64,000 bases of DNA, from NCBI GenBank assembly GCA_947034895.1, contig OX344763.1, positions 65,429,093 to 65,493,092 of the forward strand, read 5' to 3'. Both the position numbers and the translations under genes were made by a program. Under the pieces are notes generated by a model. That model ran no database searches. It was not told where the DNA came from and worked only from the letters and a program-made list of their open reading frames with translations. The DNA comes from Rhytidiadelphus loreus (Eukaryota > Streptophyta > Bryopsida > Hypnales > Hylocomiaceae). Below, in pieces: positions 47,517-60,100 of this stretch (positions within the stretch are counted from its first letter, which is position 1; each line of letters opens with the position of its first letter).

Positions 47517-49155
47517 GTTGTTATCCTGGCATAGGCAGTGTCATCATCAGATTCATATATCGTCGACTCGAGGATACATTGAGTAGGAAAAGATTTTCGT
47601 TATTAAATCAATGTCCTTTGCAGGGAAGATAGTAGACATACATTGCAAAGCTTCAATACTTTGGTATCAATTTGATTTCCATTTCTTCGATATCTCAATA
47701 TATGGTTCTACTAGTTATGTGATTACCTTTGTTTTTTCTATTTCTTTTTTTTATTTAAATCTAAATCACATCAATTTATTTGTTGTCTCGTGATTCTATG
47801 TTTTTTAATAGAGCTTATATATTGTCGAGTCAATGATACACATATTTCATGTGTTTCACTATATAGTTGACTCGTGGATATTTGTTTTAGTTGATATTGT
47901 CATCGATCTTGTTTTGAATTTTTGTTTAGTGTATGTAGGGTTTGTTTGTAAATTTTATTTTTAGAATAAGTTTATTGTTTTGATCGTATGTATTGTCGAG
48001 TCGACGATATCATCATCGTGTCTAGATTTGTTGTTTGATATTTGTCTGTAGTTATTTCCTGTCTTTTTTTAATTGTCGCCTCTAAGTTGTTGTTGGTATA
48101 TTATCCGTATCATCGAGTTGATGATACTCTTTATTTTAAAAAGTAGGGACGCTAAAGGTTATTGGTTACATAATTTATTTTTTCTTTAGAGTTGTGTTAT
48201 TAGGGTGTCCGGGATCAACTTAGTTCTCATATTCGTTTATCCTCGACTTGACGATAAACCTTCTCAGGTTCGATGTGCTAAAAAAATATCTTTTGACAGA
48301 AATCCTAACTTACTTTTAAAAACAATGAAGGCGCAACTACAAACCTGATTGTTTTTAAGAGACAAGATGGACATAGACACAAACACAAACACAGTGAACT
48401 ATTCTTAAATGTTGTTATTGTAACATCCACGATTAAAGGAGTGATTGACGTAAACCCTAAATGAAAGTTAGTGCAAACACAAAACTCGAAAACTATTTTT
48501 GTGCATACTACTCTAGCAAACCCACAACATAGGAAAAAATTTAGTGTCACTATACATACATACATCCAACAAAAATCTATGTTCAATTAGAACACTAGCA
48601 ACTTAACAGTAAAGCAAGTAAATGACCACTAACTACTGAAACCCTAATGCTTCATTGAAAATGAAGTTACTATTTTTTGCTACACTTCAGGTGAATTAGA
48701 ACCCTAAACCCTTGGAAATTCTAATAGAAACATGAGGTGAGTAGTTCCCAAACTACCATTTACTTGAAGCAATGAAGAACAAAATCAGATTTAATTACAC
48801 TTCAATCAACTACAAACACAATAGAGAGAACGCTGCAAACTGAATCAACAAAGAGCACCATGCCAAAACTTACGCTTACATTCTACTAGATTTTGAATAC
48901 TCAGGCTCAGTAAAAAGAAACAAAGCTTTACAGAACTCACCAAAATGAGGAGCCAAATCAGAGTTCAACACACTAGAACCTCCAATGCAACTTCAAATGG
49001 GAACCTCTAACATGTACACCAAACTAAAACTCAAAGAAGTGCAAATCCAAAAATCATGTGGAAGCAAACACAGATGAACTCTCCGTCAGGAATTTGATAC
49101 AGAGAGAGGCAAAATTCTAACTCCAATTGATGCTCCAAGCTCCAGAATTGCAATA
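47517..49155. promoter_or_regulatory. Upstream region of fusion gene 2 and AT-rich spacer
   Basis: 47517-48256 carries six palindrome-2 copies. No divergent partner gene like the DUF7869-type gene of island 1 was found. 48,260-49,155 is AT-rich with no recognisable gene. Confidence 0.5.
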
Positions 49156-50197
49156 TATCGTAGCACAGGAAAGTCGAAATGCTTCTCTAAGACCGGAAAA
49201 GGCCCTAAAGTGACTCGTTTATCGTTCCCACAGAGATTTGTCACTGATTTATAATAACCGGAAATACGGACAAGAATTACAACAACAACCCTAAGCAAAA
49301 CCTACTCAAATCCGGTAGGGAAACTAAGCTAAATTATCCAGATTACCTCTAGATCTAAATCTAAGCTATTTCCTAACCTCTGCAATCTACAATCTACCTA
49401 GACTAAGGACCGGAACTGGAAACCGGGTAACTAACCCAGTTTCCGGACTTCCTGTCAACGTAACCGGATTCGAGTTTAACCTCTGGACTAAGAGGGGTCT
49501 GCGTATTGTGCTTAAGGAAGGAAGTTGATCACCTACCCTCTGCGTTTTATAGTGTCAAGAGTACCACTTTTAAATAAACCAACAACAACACACAAATATA
49601 CTACTTAACCGACTTTCCTTCACAGCTAAACCGTAAGATTCCGGGTCAACAGGTCACACAAGAAAACCCAGCTAACAACCTAACAAATACTACAACGACA
49701 GCCTATTGGATTAGTCTACGATCCGGGTAGAATCCGGAACAAACGGAATGGGGGAATATCACATCCCCTTTAGTTTCCGGTTAACTGAAGAATCTATCAA
49801 CCATTAAGCTAGAGAGTTCCGGTAATTTGATGGTTGCAACTCTAGTTTACTGGGACCGTATTCTACTAATGGAATTTGAACCGATCACGCCACTAGGATC
49901 AAGAAAACGCCATCACACACAAACTCACTTAAACTCCCAAAATCCGGATAAACCCAACATCCGGGCACACTTCCCCTCTACCTATTCCTGCAATCCAAAT
50001 GAACATACAATGATATAGTATGCCATCCAAGTATGCTCAGACACACAAGGTGAATCAGAAAGCTTTGACTTGTATTGCACGATGCTAGGAAAGCAAGATC
50101 CAAAAATGCACACTAAACAACTAAAAATCTGAGTCCTAAATAGTTTACAACCCAAGGGACTTTTACCACCCAAAGAATCAAAAGTAAAAACCCAAGG

Positions 50198-50215
50198 GAA
50201 TGACACGTGTCATTC
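50198..50215. promoter_or_regulatory. G-box palindrome in element E
   Basis: GAATGACACGTGTCATTC is a perfect 18-bp palindrome with core CACGTG, at the same place as in element A. Confidence 0.75.
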
Positions 50216-50403
50216 TCCTTATCTGCCTCAAAGTTGACTTCCTAACAGCCAGCCCTTCCACAAAAAACGGATCTCAGATCCTAAAAATCCGGATCCAGGC
50301 AATTTCAACAAAAATTCCCTACTCACCTAAAAAGCTACTTGAAAAACTGCTTTTCTACCAAAAACTTAGGTTTTCAGTCGCCCATCTATTGTTCTACCTA
50401 ACC

Positions 50404-52259
50404 CTAAAATCGCTTCTTTTGCCGCTTAGCTGGAGTCTTCACTAAAGTGGCAGCTCCCTTCCTTGCTGGTTGTTTCCGAGCAGAACCGGAAACACTCGAA
50501 GCCTTGCGCTTCTTCGTCTTCGACTTCTGTGCCTTCAACTTGGTCTTGGTTTGCTTTGGAGCTGCTAATTCTTGGTCTGGATCTGAGTACGGCTCAAATT
50601 CTTCCTCAGTTTTGGAACCGGATTCTACCTCTTCCTCTTCCGATTCATCTTCTTCTTCTTCTTCGGATCCCAACTCAATGGGCTTTTTCTACGATTCCGA
50701 CCTCCTCTTTGCTACTTCGCTTGGGGATGGAGAAGCGGCAGATTTCTTGCTTTGTGGTGTCTCTCGACTTCCTTCCTTGCCTTTGGTCTGACCTCGAGTT
50801 TGGGATCCGGGCGTAGATACACGTTCGCCACCGGATTCCTGCACAACGCTCCCCTTGGCGGGGGTGGTGACATCCACACTTCCCAGAGACTTTCCGGTTT
50901 TATCCCGGCCCAATGGTGACATATGCCGGCTATTCGATCTTGGGGGTCTGGCGGGAGTACTTTCCTTTTGTTTTGTGGCTTCCGATTTTGGTTCTGGTTT
51001 GGAGGCTGACTGCTCTCTCCCACTACACTCCTCATCTGAACAAGTAACTCTTCCAGTTGTGAATGGAAGGTAACGAGGACATTAATGACCTTGTCCCTAA
51101 TCTTCCTTCCCCTTCTAAAATCTTCTCGTCGAAGAGCTTGGCCTTATTTAATATCTCCGCCGGATGTGTGATAAACTCTGCAATCCGGTCAAGCATCTCT
51201 TCTGACCGGATAGAGTTTTTCCTCACTTGTTCACTTTCCTGACTTCTCTCACTCAACTCCTTTTTCAAGGCGATTACCTCATCCATTAGTACAGTGATTT
51301 TCTCTTTTCCGGCCCTTCCCTCAACATCCTGAATGAGATTCCGGATTTGTTCCTCACATTGACTCACGAGAATGTCGCCTAGCAACTTACACACCCGGAC
51401 TATGGTACTTTGTTCTTTCTCATGACTCTCCCTGATCTGGTTTAGATTCTTAATGATCTTCTTAAACGGATCACTTCCCCAAACTAGGTCTCGTTCCTCT
51501 CTTTTTGACTGTTCTGGTTTATCCTTGCCGGAATCCCCGGAATTCTCTTCCTGTCTCTCCACATTCTCTTCCTCTGAGTTTGCTTTCATCTCGTGTGTTA
51601 GTCTTATTTCCTGAACCTTGTACTCACACCTCTCTTCTACTCTCATGCAGTCATGCGCGTGGTTAAGGTGGTAAAGAAAAGGAGAAAGACTAGACGGCTT
51701 TGTTTTCCCTACTGCCTTACAAAGCTTTCCCACATGATCCCGCAAAACTACCCCCCAGTCGACTTTCTGGTCTTCGGACAAAGCACCGAAAATTGTATTG
51801 CCTAGAGTAATAGTTAACCGGGTACCCCTGTCCGGACTGAGGATGGGGACCAAAAATTATAGTACCCTTCTCACCCGATCATTCTTGCACTCACTCACGG
51901 TATACCCATCCTTAGGGTGAGGGGGGTTCATAAACTTACCCACCACATACTTGTCCGTCCTTGAGGCGGGCCCTTCCCCTCCTCTTGTAAATCCGTAAAC
52001 TTCCCGCCACACCGCCTGGGTCCATTTGTCCGGAACTGTCCGCATAGTTTTCTTCCACTTGTTCGATTGTGGATGCAGTACTTCCCTCACCATCACTTCG
52101 TTCTTGAAATTCCAGGGTCGCTCCAGCAATCCGGTGCAGCCTAGCTAGCTCAAGTCCTCTAGTAGATCCGCTCGCAATACTGCATCCTCTGGAATCACCG
52201 GACTGACGTGCTTCAACGATACTTTCACAGTCTCCTCTTCCGACTCACTTCCGGCGATG
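50404..52259 (-). pseudogene. Gag-like protein of element E, start codon lost
   Basis: Same order as in A: an N-terminal domain, WREVYGFTRGGEG, NPPHPKDGYTV, LTITLGNTIFGAL, a coiled coil, then a Ser/Glu/Lys-rich tail ending KRQKKRF. The position of A's ATG reads ATC here. Frame changes lie near 51.03 and 50.68 kb, and a stop in the first part near 52.15 kb. It still has TGG and CGA where A has TAG and TGA. Confidence 0.7.
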
Positions 52260-55200
52260 GTTGTTTCCTTACTTCTCACTACTGCAACAGTTCCTTACCA
52301 CGCTCACTGTTTCGACTAAGGGGTTGAAACGGATACTATGTTAGGAAACCCCGGAAACTACTACACACAAGAGAAATAGCAAACACCAATGAAGGGAGCC
52401 GGAAATGTGTACAAGAACCCTAACTATCCTGTTTTTAAACTTTTCGCTTAGAAATGCCCTAACTTCCTACCGTTTGATCCTGCCGTTCCCACTAATTACC
52501 CGTTAATCCGACTGTTCCCCAATTATCGGGTACCATTGGTGGTCCTAATTAGTTCCAGCTGGCTTCCAATAGTCTATTTTCCTGATCCTATTCCTGGTTC
52601 CGGTTCCGAGCAGGTTTTCCTGACGACTTTGGTAGTTCCGGTCCTGTCTAGGATATAAGGATACTATTTAATTTCCTACTTAACTACTTTATCAATTTAT
52701 GATTTTCCTATCTTCCGGTTTTGAATACTATGCTTTATATCCGGATAATTCTAGGGAAACTTAGGTTTCATAATGAACAAAACAAAAAAATAAACTATGA
52801 TTATATAGTATCTAAGCTACAAGGGACATTTTGGGTCACGACACAATACACTAAACCTCCAAACACGCACGACTAACACAAAGTTGGAGTACCATTCACG
52901 CAGGGAAATGTGGAACTCACGTGGGGGGACGTGTACCAAACCTTAGCAGGAGATTCATGATGCCATTCCGTGAACCTCACAACACGCGGGGAAACAAACG
53001 CATACACCACACAAAAAGGAAATCTAAATGTGCGGAATGACAAGAGCATGAATGATGGACTTTTGTGGGTTTTGGACACGCAAAAGGTCCCCGTAGCAAG
53101 AAGAGAGAGACAACTTCCCAGACCTCTACCGAGCCCGCCTTTGCCTTCCAAAGGTACTTCCCGAACCTCTGCCGAGCCTCCATCCAAAGCTACTTCCTAG
53201 ACTTCATCACAAGCCACCCGTGCCGAGGCAAGGTAACTCCAAGGCTAAGGTCCGGTTTAGGGGAAGTAAAAAAATTCTATTTTGTACTAGTTCCACCAAG
53301 GGAAGTACACCTAAAATTGCACAAATAAGCAATTTGGATGGTTTCCAAAATATTTGTGTAACAAGTAAATTACTTGTACAGTAGTTTCACATGCATTGTG
53401 AGCTTCTACAGTTTTTTAAGCCAACAATGCATACTTTAAGAGAATTATAGATGTTTTCTACTCTAAAACAATTTTTCATTCAATAGTCTACTTACAGTCA
53501 TGTACTACGATTCAAAGTGTGATGAACTTTTAAGAATTTCTATAAATCTTTGTGTTAACATTTTTGAGAAAATTTAGAAAAAGGAACACATTTATGCATG
53601 AATAGAAATTGATGCGACATGTAATATGCATAAGCTTTTAATATAAATATTTTTGATATTTTAGTATGGCACATGTAAAATGCTTGAGCTTTCAATATGA
53701 ATGCTTTTTGAAAAAAAATTCAAGAGATTTGAAAATTAATGACCCCCGCCTTGTACTTGAAAGACTGCAAAATAATAATAGTTTATCTCATGAAAGAAAG
53801 GTTAGGGAAGAAAAAAAATAAGAGGGACAATTTCTTTATAAATTTTACAATTTTTAATCCATGAGTTTTATAATTATTTCTAGAGAGATACAGTTATTGA
53901 TGGCCAGCCACTATACTTTAACAAACATAAACTAAAAATGAATTAATCTCATGAAAAAAATGTAATGAAGGTAAAAAAAATTGTAGGCCTCAATTGTAAA
54001 CGATTGAATCCCTCATGTGCATTTTATAGTTAGTACAAACAAAACTTTCTATAATTTTCAAAGGATTACGAAACTTAATGCCCCTTCTTGAACTTTAATA
54101 AACAACCACAAAGTATAAATGCTCCATCATTCTCAGGAAAAAAATGTAATGAAGAGTATTGTTTGTTTTTTGTTAATGACCATAATTTACTTGAAATCAT
54201 AAAATTCTTATGTATAATATTGGGAAAAAAAAGTAGTAGATAGAATTTATAATACTTGAAATTCATGTTACATAACATTTATACTCTAAACCGATTTCGG
54301 AATTCAAAACTTCAATCACAAATGAAACACCACATTAGTTGTGTTTTGATGAATCCAATTCATATGAAGTTATGGATTTGATATGTTTATAAATGGCTGA
54401 AATCAACAAACAAGTTTAAAATACTTTTAATACTTCAAATTCATTTCATATCTACCTTGAATCCACGCAAGCCTTTACTAAATATATAGATGTTATATTG
54501 GACATGATTATTGACGAAAGAACACAAGTTCTTTTTTCCGATGTTCCCTAAAATCCATTTGAAAAAATTACAAAACGCCAACTAAAACACGGGTTTTATA
54601 TAGTATATAAAATGTCCATGACAAATAAAATACAACGTTTGTGGTAATTTTTTGCAATACTGGTAAAGCAAATAAAAAATAAAGATTAGCATTCAAAGTA
54701 TCTTAATGTAGTACAGGACTTAGTTAGTAATCTTTTCATTCATACACTAAAGAATTATAAAAATGAATGATTTAATATGAATTAAAAAAATAAACAAAAC
54801 GAAAAAATTTGGGATGTTGTTACCACATTGAAGTGGTTCATTATATGAATGCAATGTCAATCATGATAATTTAAGCAACTCCCTACACATTATATGCCTT
54901 CTTAATGAATGATGGACTATGTGAATAATGGTGTCATAATTCATGAGATCGAAGATAGTGGGGACATAAATCAATGATAACCTATATTAAGCCCCATGAC
55001 CCCATCATAAATGAGTGTATAGTGGAATACTTCAAATGCGTATTTAGTCGCAATTGTGATTATGAATGCCAAGTCATAGGTATCCGAGCACACAAGAAAA
55101 AAAGCAAGCTTCACATTATAGCACTTTAAAGAACCCACTTCATGAAAGGCATGCTTTGTACATTACAAATATGAAGTGCAATCATAGTAGTGGAAATCAA

Positions 55201-56300
55201 ATGTATGGAAAGAATTTGCAAATTATTAAAAGATGTAGTTAACATTCATTACAAAAAACAATTCCTTGCCTACTTAGTTCTTTCCATTGTCATCGTCCTC
55301 GTCTTTAATTATTTATTGAGTACTTCAATCATGTTTTATATTACAAAATGAAGATTTCTAATGTCATTCTTTTGAGAACATCACTCATGAACAAATTACC
55401 TTATTGTCTCAGAAGACAATCAAGACAATCAAGACAATCAAAATCAAAGAGGATGTTGTAATTAAAAATTGTTTATATTCAAAGAATTTAGAGTTCACAT
55501 TTATTTTTTTCATAGTCATAGTTATAGTCACTTCATGGTAGCACACTTGAAACAATTCATGAATTATTAAGTACAAGTATGGTCAATGTTCAAGCAATTA
55601 CTAAATAGTTTTTACAAAATTTAATTTTTTTCATTTCAATCATGGTATTGTGGAACTCATCAACATGAAGGTTCCAAATGTCTTCGAAGTCACATGAAAA
55701 AGGAGAAGAAAAAAAAATTTAAGAATGTACATCTATAGGAAATGTACAATTCAATGCATGACCAAATTCAATTTTATGAATACTACAATTTTTTGACTAT
55801 GTAGGCATCTTTTTCATGAAGTGAAAGAATAGGATCTATTTTTTAATGCAACTTTCACATTTCTGCATGAAACATTGGTTAAGTTGGTTAAGTTAAGTAA
55901 AACTTTAATTTTTCAAGTTCATCCTATGGATATTAACTATGAAGCTTTAGCATGACCCTTGAACATAGTTCTAGTTAGGAATTTTTAATTGTAGTCATGT
56001 AGTCATGGTAAACAATGCGGTCAAAGTTCTTGAATTTCTTCCAATACATTCTTAAACTAGTGCTGTATATGATCCTATGGTTACATATGCCAAACAAACT
56101 CGATTGGTGACGTAGGTTCTGTGGTCTTTCCAAAGCTAATTGGTATTTGCGAAAGTTATCTAATGGAAAATAAACCTTTGGAAGTTTAGGGGTCAAGTAT
56201 CCTACATCAAAGAAGCTGTAAAGAAACCAAGACATCTTCCCCCCAATAAAAATGTTGCCCTGCATAAACCCGCACTCCAAACCGAAACCCTAAAATTCCA

Positions 56301-56327
56301 AACCCTAAACCCTAAACCCTAAACCCT
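56301..56327. repeat. Interstitial telomere-type repeat (CCCTAAA)n
   Basis: Three full CCCTAAA units plus part of a fourth, the plant telomere motif. It is too short to mark a chromosome end; it may be a repair scar or promoter telo-box. Confidence 0.85.
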
Positions 56328-57659
56328 CAGCCATTGCTTGTGGGATATATTGTTTTCCAAAGTCTGTGGTAGAAAAATCCCCCTTTGGAGTAACATATGT
56401 TTTTTATAAGGAATTATAATGTTTAATCCTTATAAATAGATCAAAGTTTGTTACTGGCCTGTTTTTGTTAAAGGCTATTAAGTACTTGCTTTATACTAAT
56501 TTTTGGTGGGTTTGGGGTTGTTTTATGTATACCCTCACCAAAGTTTTAGTTGCCTAATTACTAGGCTGGAATTTTTAGAAAACCTTGGTTGGAGTTAGTT
56601 TTACTCACCATTTATGATAAGATAGTCCCTCCCTCCCTCCCTCATGTCACTTCAAAAACTTACCCTCTTCTTAGATTAATTGGCCATACATTTCTTTTTC
56701 ATTCTTTAGGAATATTGGTACCAATTTGTATGATTTTTTCATCATTGGTTGCTCTATATTTCTTTTTCTTTTTAAACCTTGGGTTGGTTTGAAAAATTAT
56801 TTGTGATCCTAATTTAATTACATCAATAGGATGTATATTAAAATTTACCACTTGAATGGCTATGGGTTTTTTGTAGATTATAAAGACCAATCCCTCATAG
56901 ATAATAGTCCAAAAGTGATATGGTTAAGCCATCACTTGTCTATACCATTCTATATGTATGGATGGTGGTTGTTATTTGGAAATCAATAGGATCCGTATGC
57001 ACATGGTCTTTGTATCCATGCATGATGGACTTATGGACCCATATTAATTGTTGGGGGCCCTTATGGTACATGAGGGTTTGACTTGGCCCTTTCCTTGAGA
57101 TCCAAGGCATGCTCCTTTGATCTAAAATTAGGGTTTCTTGGAGCCTAAGCTATTTTCTTCTAACTTCCCTAAATTTTCTTCCCTGGTTCCCAATGAATTC
57201 TTTCTTGGTTCCCAGGGCAAAGAGAGAGTATAAAGGCTTAGTTGTAACCCTGCCTCAGCCTCTTATACCTGCTTAACTGTGGCTTGCTAAGTTGAATTTC
57301 ACAAAGGGTGATTTTTGTTGGAAGTGATTGCATTTGTGAGGAAGGATGGCATCTTCACAGGTTTTTAACTCACAATTTGGTGGACTATGGTTTATTTGTC
57401 ATTTTCTTGCATGAAGTATTAATTGATGGGTCGTTTTCCTATTGTGATTGCAATGACATGCTGCTGTGAACTAAAGACACCTTGCATACACAATTCTAAC
57501 TAACTATGTGTTTGTTGGATTGTATGGGTGCAGGTGAGGTTCACAGCCTCTTTAGTATTTCTACCCTGACTGCTTACTCCAAAGACCATGACAACTATTT
57601 TTATGGGTTACTAAATCATGCTATATGCTGGTTTTAGTTATTAGCTTGATCATGATGAT

Positions 57660-58990
57660 TTTTTAGGCTCTAAAAATTACCTGACATTTTGGAAATTTCT
57701 TCCTTGTAAGGATCTTGTTATAATTCCTTATTTGGTTTAGAAAAATACACTTCTTTATTTTGTTATCTTTTATTAAGGATGATTTGTTGGTTCTAATGTT
57801 TTTGGTATTACCTAAAGTTATGCTAGTTCTATTGGAAATTATTAGTACTATTGAGTCTATAATTTCTTTGGAGAAATTTCTCAAACCTTATTGATTTGGA
57901 GTTATCAATTTAGGTAGGAGATTTGCAGTCTATATTTTCTTTAAAAGCCTTGGTGATTTGATAGAATTACTTTGTATAGTACCTATCTTATCAAGTTTTA
58001 TTTGGAATTCATTAGTCATATTTTAAACTATGATTTTCCAACTTAAAGTTTTGGCTTAATTAATTTGATAGGCCTTACTTTAATAATATCTATCTCATCA
58101 AATCTTATATGGAGATTATTAGTACTACGATGTCTTTGATTTCCATAAAAACTTTTAAATCATTATTGATTGGATAGTTTGACTTGAGAAAAGTAGCCAT
58201 AGCATCAACTAAATAGAAAAGTGATTAGTCTGTGATTTCTTGAAAATCTTTTTTAGAGCTTTGTTGATTTGATAATTGGTAGTACCTATCTTATCATAAA
58301 CTCTGGAAATCATTAGTTTGGTTTTATCTATGATTTCTTTAGATGTTTTCAAAAGCCTCTGATTAAATAGCTTTATTTAGGCTAATGCCTAAATTATCAA
58401 ATTACAATTTGGAAATTATTTGTAGTGTTTTAACTATGATTTCCTATTTTGTTTTTAGAACCATATTGATTTGGTGGTTTAAACTCAAAGCAATATCCAT
58501 CTTATTAAATGTTTGAAAATCATTTTTATTAAGACTTTTTAGGGGCCTCTAAGATTTGATAGTTTTACTTTGTAATGTCTATCTTAGCAATTGGATATCA
58601 TTAGTATTGAATCCTCTATGATTTCTTTATGGCTCTGATGATCTATAGGCCTAATCTGAGAAGTACCTATACGATCAATCACAAATTAGAAATTATTAAT
58701 ACTATTATGATTTCTTTTGGAAAGATTGTTGATTTAGTGGTTTAAATTACATCAACAATAGTTTGGAAATTATTTTAAGCCTTGATTTGATAAGGTTTTA
58801 TTTGGTAGTGCCTATCTTATCAATTAATCATTTGTAAATCAATAGTTATGTTTATTCTATGATTTCCTTGTATATTTTATGGCTTGGTTGATTTGATAAA
58901 GGTTAAACTTGGAATTTGCCTTGTCTATCAATCATTGTTTGGAAAGTAATAGTCTTGAAAAGTTTATGATTTGGAAATTTATAGGAAAAG
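57660..58990. repeat. Diverged tandem repeat, unit about 100-120 bp
   Basis: About eleven units share TGATTTGATA, CTATCTTATCAA, TTTGGAAATCATTAG and CTATGATTTCTTT, for example near 57985, 58092, 58283, 58390, 58494, 58577, 58662, 58753, 58810 and 58918. Noncoding. Confidence 0.75.
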
Positions 58991-59818
58991 CCCTGTATAG
59001 GGATGTCCCTCCCACCCACCCGTGTTTCCTAAAATCCCAAACTCTGTAGCATACAACCTTGAACTATAGACCTAGTCGTCAAAAACCATCAAACCTTCAT
59101 TGAGTACACCTCAAGGGGGAAACCGCCACCGATTAAATCGCAGAAAAATACTCATTAACGAAAGGCACTTAAAGTTTAGATGCTTTCACAGAAAGCACTT
59201 CCTTACATAGTCAACAAAATTACAGAAAAGGAACCTATTGACAAACATAATCTTTTTCTATCTTAGGCTCTGTAAAAGCACTTCCAAAAATGGGAAGCAT
59301 TTCATTATTACTGTCAGTGAAAGTGCATGACTGAGCCGTTAATATGCCGTTGCTTTTGGTAGACTTTGAATACGCAAATGTTCGCGCCCATTCATTCCTG
59401 CGCTTCGTGTGGTAGAGATTCCTAGTCCGTTGGGTACCTTCTTTCTACGTCCTCAAATTTGCACCGAAGCCTCGTAGTTGAAGTTTCTATCTCCATTTTG
59501 TTGTAGTTCTACGTGTCGCAACCTAATTTTTCGGTTTTGTTTGAATTACCCAAAAATTGGATTGGAATTCTTACTAGGATTCATAATCCAGTTTAGGGAT
59601 AAGGAAGAACCGGAAATAAACCAAGGAAATGATATAGTATCCAAACCGGATCTAATCTAGTTCGAACACGGAAATGGAATCTAGCCGGAATAGGTTTAAA
59701 CCGGAATAAGTATATCCGGTTTCTGTCATGAGTGGATTAGGTTAAGAACGGATAGGTTGAAGACCGGATTAGGTAAGACCGGATTAAGTCATGATGACCT
59801 AATTTGGGTCCCTTGAGC

Positions 59819-59827
59819 TATATAAAG
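59819..59827 (+). promoter_or_regulatory. TATA box of element F
   Basis: TATATAAAG after GATGACCTAATTTGGGTCCC, matching element D at 37786. Confidence 0.65.
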
Positions 59828-60100
59828 GTTGGCCAATCCAGTGGAGCCCCATTTACCACTTTGCTCGTTGAGACGTTTTCTTGCGCGTATTACGTTTTCC
59901 GCTTCAGCGCTGTGCTGTTTTTGTGTTTGTGAAGTACAAGGAACTTGTTGGCACGGATTTGTTTGTACTTTTGTGTGCGTTGCAGAGATTTAGGGTGTTT
60001 CGGTTGAGATCGAAAGAGAGACAGTGAGGAACGAGACGTGCGGCTAGGAGAGAAAAATAAGGTAGAATCGGAAAGGTATCCGAGTGACTAGGTCGTGCCC

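Larger units (their letters stand above)
30943..48256. repeat. Dispersed 19-bp palindrome family 2, about 11 copies
   Basis: Consensus TATCGTCGAGTCGACGATA has 9-bp arms around one central base, the same design as family 1 and the same TATCG...CGATA ends. Copies lie at 30943, 35708, 37145, 37271, 47558, 47820, 47862, 47991, 48108 and 48238, with transition-type variants. The copies at 35708, 37145 and 37271 are in introns of fusion gene 2; six are packed in the 750 bp upstream of its ATG. None lies in the inserted elements, so the family belongs to the host gene and is older than the insertions. Confidence 0.85.
49156..52843 (-). mobile_element. Element E: LTR-like 3.7-kb element, TSD CAATA
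   Basis: Starts TATCGTAGCAC (A has TGTCGTAGCAC) and ends GGGTCACGACA, with CAATA at 49151-49155 and 52844-52848. It matches element A from end to end with scattered substitutions and small indels. It lies in AT-rich spacer. Confidence 0.9.
52844..59513. other. AT-rich gene-free spacer
   Basis: 6.7 kb without a credible gene in any frame. Only the telomere-motif block at 56301 and the tandem repeat at 57.66-58.99 kb stand out. A GC-richer patch at 52,860-53,280 gives overlapping short open frames on both strands but no domain. Confidence 0.7.

Noticed and set aside
52873..53328. Short overlapping frames on both strands
   Set aside because: No domain, and similar length on both strands in a GC-richer patch; no support for coding.
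56301..56327. Chromosome end
   Set aside because: Only three to four telomere units in the middle of continuous sequence.
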